Assembly (NCBI RefSeq): GCF_900640175.1
Contig: NZ_CAAAJC010000008.1
Coordinates: 52,355-116,354 of the forward strand
Length of the DNA: 64,000 bases
Direction: 5' to 3'
From: Legionella sp. W10-070
Lineage (GTDB): Bacteria; Pseudomonadota; Gammaproteobacteria; Legionellales; Legionellaceae
Shown: positions 56,988 through 64,000 of the stretch, one piece after another
How positions within the stretch are numbered: position 1 is the stretch's first letter
How the letters are laid out: each line of letters begins with the position of its first letter
The notes under the pieces: model-generated
What the model was told of the DNA's origin: nothing
The model's input: the letters and a program-made list of their open reading frames with translations, nothing else
Databases searched by the model: none
Made by a program: the position numbers and the translations under genes

Positions 56988-57191
56988 ATGTCTGAAAATA
57001 CTGAAAGTAAGAAAATACCAGCCAGTACCCAAAGAAGTTATGTGGTTCATCACCGTGATCTGCCCTTAAGTTGCCCTACTGATGAGATGATCCTGTGGAA
57101 TGCTCATCCAAAAGTTTACTTGCCTATTGAAAAAACCGGAACAGAGGTTTGTCCTTACTGCAGTTCCTGTTTTGTTTTAGAAGATGATTAA
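56988..57191 (+). CDS. CHCC zinc-finger protein (NDUFS6-like)
   Basis: A 67-residue protein with the zf-CHCC pattern: Cys in LSCPTDEM, His in NAHPKVYLP, and CPYCSSC. This fold occurs in complex I accessory subunit NDUFS6 and small bacterial relatives. ATG 56988 follows GAGGAAAG. It overlaps the heptosyltransferase by 8 bp, so it probably shares its transcript. Confidence 0.88.
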   Translation: MSENTESKKIPASTQRSYVVHHRDLPLSCPTDEMILWNAHPKVYLPIEKTGTEVCPYCSSCFVLEDD

Positions 57192-58200
57192 ATCGATTTG
57201 CATTGTACGGTTGTCGGCATTAGGTGATGTTTTAATGCTTGTGCCGCTTATCCGTACGCTACAGAGCAATCTGCCTGATGCATCGCTGACTTGGGTTATC
57301 TCGCGTCCCGCCTATGAACTTGTTGAGGGCATGGAAGGTGTTGAGTTTGTTGTCATTAATAAGCCCAATAGCCTGGTTGACTATTGGCGATTTAGACAGC
57401 GTATGAAGGGACGCTGTTTTGATATCTTGTTGGCATCTCAGGCAAGCTTTCGCGCTAATTTACTGTACCCTTTTATTCGAGCAGTACGTAAGATTGGTTA
57501 TGATCCACTTCGGGCGAAGGATGGCCATGGTTGGTTTATTAACGAGACAATTACACCGGGGCAGGATCACACGCTGGAAGGGTTTTTAAAATTTGCCCAG
57601 GCCCTGGATCTGCCAAAAAGGGATTTACGTTGGGATTTGCCAATTAGCGACGCCGACTATCAATGGGCACGTACCCATTTGCCCCTAGGCCCTGTTTTGT
57701 TGGTAAACCCTGCAGCAAGTAAACCAGAAAGAAGTTGGCTGATTGAACGTTATGTGGAAGTCATTAACGAAGCGAAAAAACGCTGGCAAGTGCAGGTGGT
57801 TTTGACTGGTGGCCCTGGTGTTTATGACAGGCAGCTGGCTGATGCTATTCTAAAGCAGGTTCCCTGTCTTGATTTGGTGGGGAAAACCAAGCCCAAGCAG
57901 TTACTGGCGCTAATAAGCCAGGCTCAAGCCTTATTATGCCCCGATACAGGTCCTTCGCACATGGCTGCCGCGGTTAACACACCGGTAATTGCGTTGCATG
58001 CAGTAACCAGTTCCGAGGTTTCAGGCCCCTATACCTTTAAGCATTTGGCAGTTGATTGTTACCCCCAGGCTGTTGAGACTATCCTTAAAAAAAGAGTAGA
58101 GAACAATCCTTGGGGAACCCATGTTCACGGTGAAGAAGCAATGAAACTTCTCCAGGTCAATGCGGTGCTTGCCAAGCTTGAGCAAGTCTTTGGCCAGTAG
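57184..58200 (+). CDS. Glycosyltransferase family 9 (heptosyltransferase)
   Basis: A 338-residue cytoplasmic enzyme of the ADP-heptose-LPS heptosyltransferase family. The N-terminal fold has ICIVRLSALGDVLMLVPLIR, and the nucleotide-sugar-binding C-terminal part has VLTGGPGVYDRQLADAI and CPDTGPSHMAAAVNTPVIAL. It acts on the LPS core or another glycolipid. The acceptor is unknown, so no rfa/waa symbol is given. Confidence 0.9.
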   Translation: MIKSICIVRLSALGDVLMLVPLIRTLQSNLPDASLTWVISRPAYELVEGMEGVEFVVINKPNSLVDYWRFRQRMKGRCFDILLASQASFRANLLYPFIRAVRKIGYDPLRAKDGHGWFINETITPGQDHTLEGFLKFAQALDLPKRDLRWDLPISDADYQWARTHLPLGPVLLVNPAASKPERSWLIERYVEVINEAKKRWQVQVVLTGGPGVYDRQLADAILKQVPCLDLVGKTKPKQLLALISQAQALLCPDTGPSHMAAAVNTPVIALHAVTSSEVSGPYTFKHLAVDCYPQAVETILKKRVENNPWGTHVHGEEAMKLLQVNAVLAKLEQVFGQ

Positions 58201-58628
58201 TCAGTGGGGTGGTAATGGCTGATATGTTCTGATTAACAGGATTCTCTTTTCTATAATTTAACATTTGTTCACTTGTGGTTAGCAGTAAAATAGCATATTT
58301 TGTAAACATAGGTAGTATTTCTTGTCCAGCTAACAGCATATTCCAGGAAGCCGGACTGCAGGTGTGGTGAGCAAGCTTATTAAGTTAAGAAGCCTGAAGC
58401 ATCTCAAGAGGCGTCCACTTTGTAACATAGAACTGAGACAAGAGTACTATCTAGACTTTTAATCCCCCATTATGTTTCTCACTTTGATTAGCTACAATAA
58501 TTTCATTACGCGGATTTCAGATAAATACGGTAATATGGAGCAATCACCAGAAACAACTTATGGAATCTGTCGCTAACGGGCATTTCAAAATTTCAGCAAG
58601 CAATTGTAAATCGGGGGTTTTTACAATA
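58201..58628. other. Intergenic stretch, nothing identified
   Basis: This 428-bp gap between the convergent heptosyltransferase and Nudix-like genes has no credible ORF. It marks the border between core genes to the left and the accessory tail to the right; a decayed mobile element is possible but no match was recognised. Confidence 0.4.
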
Positions 58629-59762
58629 TTAAGAGATTAGGTTGAATCCTGTTTCCTGTACCTCATCATTTGATTCTACCTCAAGTTTGGGCAATGGTTT
58701 TTGGGGAGTTATCTTAAAACTGCTCAAAGGCCAGGCAATGGAGGGGCTATTGGGAATGCTCCTTGGCAAACTTATCATGCTAGTGCTTTCATTCTCAAAA
58801 CGGGTTAAGCTTATTGCTACCGGGAGATACAGACTTCTGCCGGGAAGTGCAACTGGGTCGGTCAATAATTTTTTAATAAGCACCTCCCTGTCACGGGAAT
58901 CTAAAGGGAGTAATTCATATTGAGTGGTGTGTTCATGAGCATCCTCAGCCTGGTTTGTAAGGAAAACATGTTGTAGATAGCTGCTGTGGCAATCTGCGTA
59001 GAAGGGTGCAATAAACTCAACTGTTCCAACTGGATTGGCCTCTGTTTTTCTAAATGAAACAGAGGTAATTTTTGTCTTGGAAAATTCAAAACGCAAGGTA
59101 TTGCTGCCCTTAATGCCGGCTATTTCTTCTTTTAATTCAGTCAGTGCTGTTTCAGTAACCAGGTTTTTACCCTCATCCTCATAAAAATTAAGTCTTTCTT
59201 CTGTATTATGAGCTTCCAGAAAACCACCCGGAACAGAATAGAGTCCGAGCGAGGTCCTTTGTAATAGCATGGACATTCCATTGCGGGTTACTAGTGGCGC
59301 AAGAACGCCTGTTTTAAAGGCGTTAAGTTGATAAAGACTGCTATTTTCAGGGAATTGTTTATTACATAAGGCTACAATGAAAGAATAGGGAACCCGCTTG
59401 GCTTCCAAATAAAGAATATTAGAACTTTCATCGTACATTACGCCGGTAATAATCATTTGTTTACCGTCATAAAAATGTGGATTTTCATTCTGTTGTTCTT
59501 CAACAACTTTTAAACGCGACTTTTCCTCTTCCCTGGTCAGGTTTACTTCAGGCAGATCATCATAAAAATCAGCAGGCTCCAAAGAGGAAACCTGCTTTAT
59601 AAAGATAATGTGCGGAGACTTGCTAAACTCAAAACTTGATTGGATGGTGTAGGTATCGAAATTAATTGCTTCCTGTTTAGTATCATTTGAATGAGGGCGA
59701 AGTTCTGACGTTGGGTTTTGGCTATTTACCGAGTTTTCCCACAGTTGTACAAGATCTAACAT
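58629..59762 (-). CDS. Large protein with a degenerate, insertion-bearing Nudix-like motif
   Basis: A 377-residue protein started at ATG 59762 (AAGG upstream). A Nudix-like core is visible around residues 155-225: VLAPLVTRNGMSMLLQRTS, YSVPGGFLEAHN, then an inserted segment (TEERLNFYEDEGKNLVTE) before ALTELKEEIAGI. In the canonical box, G and the first E are followed by REUxEE with no such insertion, so the site is split. About 100 residues precede it and 150 follow, the latter unrecognised. The Glu-rich C-terminus (KLEVESNDEVQETGFNLIS) is compatible with a Dot/Icm signal. Hydrolase activity is uncertain. Confidence 0.6.
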   Translation of the reverse strand: MLDLVQLWENSVNSQNPTSELRPHSNDTKQEAINFDTYTIQSSFEFSKSPHIIFIKQVSSLEPADFYDDLPEVNLTREEEKSRLKVVEEQQNENPHFYDGKQMIITGVMYDESSNILYLEAKRVPYSFIVALCNKQFPENSSLYQLNAFKTGVLAPLVTRNGMSMLLQRTSLGLYSVPGGFLEAHNTEERLNFYEDEGKNLVTETALTELKEEIAGIKGSNTLRFEFSKTKITSVSFRKTEANPVGTVEFIAPFYADCHSSYLQHVFLTNQAEDAHEHTTQYELLPLDSRDREVLIKKLLTDPVALPGRSLYLPVAISLTRFENESTSMISLPRSIPNSPSIAWPLSSFKITPQKPLPKLEVESNDEVQETGFNLIS

Positions 59763-59888
59763 CAGATTACCTTCTAATACGATGAAATTTATATGAATCG
59801 TCTATAATTTGCTAACCTGACTTCTATGTCAATTGCATACCTTGCTCTAATGCTATTTCCTCTTGTAGCCAGATAATCTCATGACAAG

Positions 59889-60281
59889 AGCCGCCAGTAC
59901 TATTTCCATGTAAAGGTTGATTCTTTTGGACTGCCTTTGTGTTTTGTTTTAACACCTGGACAAGACAGTGAGATTAAAACAGCGAAGAAATTGCTGGGAG
60001 ATGAGCTATCAGAGTATTTATTAGCCGATAAGGCTTATGATAGCAATGAATTTCGTGAGGCGTTGAAAAACAGAGGAACCACCCCTGTCATCCCATCCAA
60101 AAAAAATCGCATCATACTTATAGAGCATGATACGCATATATACAAAGAGCGTAATTATGTTGAGCGTTTTTTTAATCGCGTCAAAAGCTTTAGGAGAATT
60201 GCTACACGTTATGATAAAACTGCTGCCATGTTTCTGGGAGCACTAACTTTAGTAAGTATTATATTGTGGCTGAAACTTTAA
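59889..60281 (+). pseudogene. 5'-truncated IS5/IS4-type transposase remnant
   Basis: The frame running to a stop at 60281 encodes the C-terminal part of a DDE transposase: YYFHVKVDSFGLPLCFVLTPGQ, ADKAYDS (second D), TPVIPSKKNR, then ERNYVERFFNRVKSFRRIATRYDK (E region). An in-frame stop just upstream at about 59885 and no N-terminal part show it is truncated. Terminal repeats were not found. It is therefore a relic, not an active element. Confidence 0.85.
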
Positions 60282-60578
60282 AAACATGCCCTAAGTCATC
60301 TTCGGTTATTAAACGTAAAATAGTTCGCTGAGTTTTAATTTCTGGTTTCATCTTTCATCATCTATCCTTTCTGGGGCAAAAGTTGGTTCATTAGATTATA
60401 GCATCGGAGGAATTTGTGGGTAGGTAATTGGTCGAGGTAGAATTGAGATCCACTATCCTTTCGGTTTATCACCATCCCTGGTGGGGTCTCAATTTCTCCT
60501 CGTTACTTCATGATAGCAAAATGAGATGCCTTTGAAAGAGCGGATTCGCTCAATATGATGTGAGATATCTCTTAGATG
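60282..60578. other. Intergenic stretch after the transposase relic
   Basis: A 297-bp gap with no ORF of interest. It presumably contains the 3' end of the decayed insertion sequence and the 3' flank of the leftward cyclase gene. No terminal repeat could be fixed. Confidence 0.35.
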
Positions 60579-61274
60579 TTAAATGGGTATCATTCCAATG
60601 ATACGAGCAGGGGCTTCAGTGGCTTGGCTTATTTTAATGGGTAAGGTAAGAATCCAACTTCCAGTTGCGGGAAGTTTATGCGCATTGGCGACATTTTCGA
60701 TAAGATACTTACCGTTTGATAAAAACAGGTGATGAACAGGAAATCCTGAGCTGGGCGTATCAGGAGAAAGGGTATCTATTCCTAGAGCCGCTATACTACG
60801 TTCAAGTAATAACTCTGCAGCATCAGAGCTGACCGATGGAAACTGAAGGTTATTACGATACTGCTGAGGGTTATTCCAATATTGCTCCCAACCGGTAAAG
60901 AAAAGTACAACGCTATTTTGAGGTATTTTTTCATGTTGTTTTTCAAATGATAAAATATCTTCGGCGGAAATGAAGTATTGCTCATGTGATTTTGTACTGA
61001 CATCAATGACAATGCCTTGCGCGATCAAGTGATGGTTATTGATACTGAGCTGCTCAATGGTATCCCTATCTGGGTTACAGTGTGCTGGCGCATCAATGTG
61101 GGTCCCTATGCCTGCAGGTAATGACACATGTTGAACCTTAAATTTGATATCGGTATCACAATCTTCATAATTTAGCGTATTTTTTATTTCAAACCCACAT
61201 CCTAAGTCCCAGCCTGGGGTCTCAGTACTTAGCGTATGGGTTAGGTCTATAATTTCAAAAGGAAAAAAACCCAT
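60579..61274 (-). CDS. Cyclase-family metal-dependent hydrolase (kynurenine formamidase-like)
   Basis: A 231-residue protein of the cyclase family (includes bacterial kynurenine formamidase KynB). The metal-binding motif is GIGTHIDAPAHCNPD at about residue 58; the later GIDTLSPDTP and FPVHHLFLSNGKYLIENVAN match the family. The start is ATG 61274; TTG 61280 is in frame. The exact substrate is unknown. It is divergent from the Nudix gene at 61320 with a 45-bp gap, and flanked by IS relics, suggesting acquisition. Confidence 0.8.
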   Translation of the reverse strand: MGFFPFEIIDLTHTLSTETPGWDLGCGFEIKNTLNYEDCDTDIKFKVQHVSLPAGIGTHIDAPAHCNPDRDTIEQLSINNHHLIAQGIVIDVSTKSHEQYFISAEDILSFEKQHEKIPQNSVVLFFTGWEQYWNNPQQYRNNLQFPSVSSDAAELLLERSIAALGIDTLSPDTPSSGFPVHHLFLSNGKYLIENVANAHKLPATGSWILTLPIKISQATEAPARIIGMIPI

Positions 61275-61319
61275 GTTCAATTTCTCTTTAGATACTGGTT
61301 ATAAATAGGATACAAAAGG

Positions 61320-61799
61320 ATGGGGAGAAAAGGTACCAGGAATATTCGAGTTGTCAAACCTGAGAATGCCGGAGACAGGCCACAGTTAACCAGTTGCATT
61401 ATTCTGACGTTTGATAAAAGAATTCTGTTGCAAAAACGACCTGATAATTGGCGAACCTACCCTGGATATGTCTGCTGTTTTGGTGGTCATGTCGAGGAGG
61501 GTGAACATCCGTTACAGGCGATATGCAGAGAATTGCAAGAAGAGCTTGGAGCGAATGCTGTTGAAACAGACGTTACTCCATTGAGCTGTTATTCTGAATC
61601 GGTGACCAATTTTAAAGAAATCGTACATGGATTTTTCTGGCATGATAAAGGCGACACAATTAGCGACTGTTATGAAGCTGAGACGTATTACCTCAATCAC
61701 ATCTCAGAATTAAATAATGTCCCTTTGGTGATGGATGATGTACCGTGGCTAATAGAATGTTCAAGGGAGAAGGGACTTTTACCAGATAACGTTACCTAA
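61320..61799 (+). CDS. Nudix hydrolase
   Basis: A 159-residue Nudix protein. The box is complete: GGHVEEGEHPLQAICREL followed by QEELG, matching Gx5Ex7REUxEExGU. LLQKRPDNWRTYPGYVCCF precedes it. These enzymes hydrolyse a nucleoside diphosphate linked to another moiety; the substrate is not readable. ATG 61320 is used. Confidence 0.88.
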   Translation: MGRKGTRNIRVVKPENAGDRPQLTSCIILTFDKRILLQKRPDNWRTYPGYVCCFGGHVEEGEHPLQAICRELQEELGANAVETDVTPLSCYSESVTNFKEIVHGFFWHDKGDTISDCYEAETYYLNHISELNNVPLVMDDVPWLIECSREKGLLPDNVT

Positions 61800-61807
61800 T
61801 TTTAAAC

Positions 61808-62190
61808 AGTTGATCTCCTCCCTATAAATAGATCCACTTTAAACTAGAGAATCTGGCAAAATATGAATTAATGAAAAACGGGGTATTTACCATGAAACGC
61901 AGTAAATTTACAGAAGAACAAATATTATTTGGTTTAAAGCAGGTCGAGCTAGGCACAAGCGTATCGGAGGTGTGTCGGAAGCTTGGCATCAGCGAAGCGA
62001 CATTTTATATATGGAAGAAGAAATATGGGGGGCTTGGTGCCTCGGAGCTTAGGAAACTGCGTCAATTGGAAGATGAAAACAAGCGCCTGAAACAGCTGGT
62101 TGCTGATTTAAGCCTGGAAGGAAAAATTTGTAGGCTGAATTTGACCTGACAGACACTTCTGAAAAACTGGCAACTGTCAGATCAAGTTTG
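61808..62190 (+). mobile_element. Internally deleted IS3-family element
   Basis: The left part holds the OrfA gene preceded by TTGATCTCCTCCC near 61808. After a break at about 62130 the sequence ends in CTGTCAGATCAAGTTTGAAC, whose reverse complement begins with TTGATCTGACAG. The shared TTGATCT at both ends suggests left and right termini of one element, with the OrfB (DDE) gene and middle lost. End positions are approximate. Confidence 0.55.
61892..62149 (+). pseudogene. IS3-family OrfA (IS911/IS407-type HTH), 3' truncated
   Basis: The protein MKRSKFTEEQILFGLKQVEL, EVCRKLGISEATFYIWKKKYGG, and the leucine-zipper-like RKLRQLEDENKRLKQLVADLSL are the typical DNA-binding and zipper parts of IS3-family OrfA. 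After LVADLSLEGK the sequence departs from the family and ends quickly, and no OrfB follows, so it is a remnant. The preferred start is ATG 61892. Confidence 0.85.
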
Positions 62191-62207
62191 AACTACTACA
62201 TATGATT

Positions 62208-64000
62208 TTAAGAGGAAATTTGAATTATCCTGTCAGCCATTTTTATTGACTCTTCTCGATGGGCAATAATAACCTGGGTAACATCCAGACTTTTTAAAAC
62301 ATCATTAATTTTAATCTCAGTTTCAATATCAAGGTGACTGGTTGCCTCATCCAAAAATAAAATCTTTGGATTCTTATAAAGTGCTCTTGCGATTAAAACT
62401 CGTTGTTTTTGTCCGCCAGATAAGGTGCTACCTAAATCTCCAATCAGCGTCTCGTACTTCATTGGCATTTTCAAGATATCCTGATGAATCTGAGCCATTT
62501 TTGAAACTTCATAAACTCTACTCATATCAATGTTGGTATCCATAAATGTTATATTATCAATGATAGACCCACTGATTAGTGTATCGTCCTGCATGACTGT
62601 CGCACAGATATTTCGATAATGACTAAGCCTAATGCTGGATAGAGCAAAATCATCAATAAATATTTCACCTGAAGAAGGAGACAATAGGCCCAAAAGAATT
62701 TTTAAAAGAGTTGTTTTGCCAACGCCAGATGGTCCTGTAATGGCAACTTTTTCACCTTGTTTAATGTGAAAAGAAATATCTTTTAATATCCAATTTTGAT
62801 TTTCATCATAACGATAGCTCAAGTGACTAGCCTTAATATCCCCAGAAATATTTGTTGTTAATTGCTTGGGTTTATCATCATTCTCTGTGTGCTGTAACAG
62901 GATATCGGCTACTCTATTTAATTGTACGGATATTAATTTATAATCGAATATTTTTTGAATAAAAGAAGATGATTTGTTAACCAGGCTTTGTCGATATGCT
63001 AGAAATGCCATCAACATACCAACTGAAAACTGATTTTTCATCACTAATACTGCACCAATGGCAATTACCAAAATATGCTCAATATTAAATACAAAAATAT
63101 TGCCCACATTATAGAGGATATTTACTCGAGAAATTTTTATGTCGGCATTCATTGCTTTGATAAAATGATTTTGCCATCCTTGAAACATGGATTTCTCTTT
63201 GGAATAGAGCTTTATTGACATAATGCTCTGAACAATTTCTAAAAATTTTGAATTAACTTGGGCATGTTCGTTGATTGATAACTCGGTTTGCTTTTTGTGA
63301 TGTCGGTAAGCCAGAACTCTAAGACCAGTATAAATGGTTAATGCAAATAATACGGCTAATGTAAGCTTTACGCTGTATATCAACATAATAACCAATGCTA
63401 AAATAATAACAAATCCATCTAATAATGTATTTATCGAATCAGTGGTTATTTTACTTTGTATCTCATTAATCGAATGAAACCTGGATAATATATCCCCTTT
63501 GTGACGTCGTTCAAAATAACTATAGGGTACTTTCAATAAATGATGCATGACGCCAGCAGAAAAATATTCTGACATTCTATTTGTTAGATAAACGACAAAA
63601 TGGCTTCTCATATACTCAATAAAGGTATGACAAAATGTAAGGATTAAAAAACCAACAACAATAACATATAAGTTATTAATATTATTGGAGCTTGTTACGC
63701 CATCAGTTACATATTGAATGAATAATGGATTTATCAACATAAATATTTCAATAGAAAATGATAATAGCAATAAAATGACAAAACTATGGTTTAATCCTTT
63801 GATATTTTTGAATAGTTCAATCAGTGATAATTTGTTTTGAGCTTGAATAGGGGAAAAAAAATCATTTTTATTCACTTCTAAAACAATGCCGGTAAATGAA
63901 CTTGAGAGACTGTAGATAAAATTGTGTAACTGTCTATCATAAAAGCCTTTGAGGCTAAGGATAGAGAGTAATGAATAGAGAAGAATTAGAAACATTTGCC
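62208..64000 (-). CDS. Peptidase-type ABC exporter (HlyB/bacteriocin family), partial
   Basis: A 595-residue frame continuing to the right edge, where the N-terminus lies outside the window. About residues 1-60 include SSSFTGIVLEV, resembling the end of a C39 peptidase or C39-like domain. A six-span membrane domain follows (about 70-340), then the nucleotide-binding domain with Walker A GPSGVGKTTLLKILLG, signature LSGGQKQRVLIARAL, and Walker B/D-loop LFLDEATSHLD. Exporters of this type secrete bacteriocins, RTX proteins or other leader-peptide substrates. No partner membrane-fusion protein or substrate gene is in the window. Confidence 0.88.
   Translation of the reverse strand, partial: QMFLILLYSLLSILSLKGFYDRQLHNFIYSLSSSFTGIVLEVNKNDFFSPIQAQNKLSLIELFKNIKGLNHSFVILLLLSFSIEIFMLINPLFIQYVTDGVTSSNNINNLYVIVVGFLILTFCHTFIEYMRSHFVVYLTNRMSEYFSAGVMHHLLKVPYSYFERRHKGDILSRFHSINEIQSKITTDSINTLLDGFVIILALVIMLIYSVKLTLAVLFALTIYTGLRVLAYRHHKKQTELSINEHAQVNSKFLEIVQSIMSIKLYSKEKSMFQGWQNHFIKAMNADIKISRVNILYNVGNIFVFNIEHILVIAIGAVLVMKNQFSVGMLMAFLAYRQSLVNKSSSFIQKIFDYKLISVQLNRVADILLQHTENDDKPKQLTTNISGDIKASHLSYRYDENQNWILKDISFHIKQGEKVAITGPSGVGKTTLLKILLGLLSPSSGEIFIDDFALSSIRLSHYRNICATVMQDDTLISGSIIDNITFMDTNIDMSRVYEVSKMAQIHQDILKMPMKYETLIGDLGSTLSGGQKQRVLIARALYKNPKILFLDEATSHLDIETEIKINDVLKSLDVTQVIIAHREESIKMADRIIQISS

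Noticed and set aside
56882..57183. Missing hfq after miaA
   Set aside because: The usual miaA-hfq order is absent, but hfq is commonly elsewhere in Legionella, so it is not evidence of loss.

Overview
The window looks like chromosome of a Legionella species or a close relative within Legionellaceae (inference; no species assigned). The reasons are a low-to-moderate GC gammaproteobacterial core gene set in familiar blocks (thrS-infC-rpmI-rplT-pheST-ihfA, rplM-rpsI-petABC-sspAB, nnr-tsaE-amidase-mutL-miaA), an F-box protein and several unrecognised, effector-like ORFs, many MFS carriers, frequent TTG/GTG starts with good ribosome binding sites, and numerous palindromic intergenic elements.

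Layout. 1-5 kb: a SulP anion transporter cut by the left edge, two paralogous hypothetical proteins (one carrying a 24-bp tandem repeat) on either side of a LysR regulator and a divergent VOC-like gene. 5-9.5 kb: hutH, an outer-membrane protein, a small hypothetical, and a protein with three YbjQ-like domains and a C-terminal anchor. 9.5-12.4 kb: an accessory segment with a 179-bp double-hairpin element, other palindromes, and three hypothetical genes, one with an F-box. 12.6-18.2 kb: zinc alcohol dehydrogenase, then a tight MFS-MFS-deoB cluster and a Zur-like regulator. 18.3-31.6 kb: hslVU, a second SulP transporter overlapping a YihY gene tail to tail, wrbA, two overlapping ExoIII-family genes, a periplasmic beta carbonic anhydrase, rpmE, malic enzyme, a second tandem MFS pair, and dam. 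31.8-37.8 kb: a strong promoter with a long leader before a tiny secreted protein, a beta-barrel protein, a secreted clostripain-type protease, and a leftward operon of HTH regulator, hypothetical protein and MHS-type transporter.

37.9-58.2 kb is mostly core. It opens with a probable small RNA carrying five GGA motifs and a perfect terminator (RsmY/Z-like candidate), then tRNA-Val(GAC), the thrS-to-ihfA block, a 2Fe-2S ferredoxin-like gene, ribosomal proteins L13/S9, the cytochrome bc1 operon with sspAB, and the nnr-tsaE-amidase-mutL-miaA string with start/stop overlaps, ending in a CHCC zinc-finger gene and a heptosyltransferase. 58.2-64 kb is accessory: a large degenerate Nudix-like protein, a 5'-truncated IS5-type transposase, a cyclase-family hydrolase, a canonical Nudix hydrolase, an internally deleted IS3-type element, and a C39-type peptidase/ABC exporter cut by the right edge.

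The items most worth a second look are the candidate CsrA-sequestering RNA at 37941-38125, the triple YbjQ protein, the F-box protein, the 179-bp palindromic element, the paralogous pair with tandem repeats, and the degenerate Nudix protein. All functional statements come from reading motifs; no database search was run.
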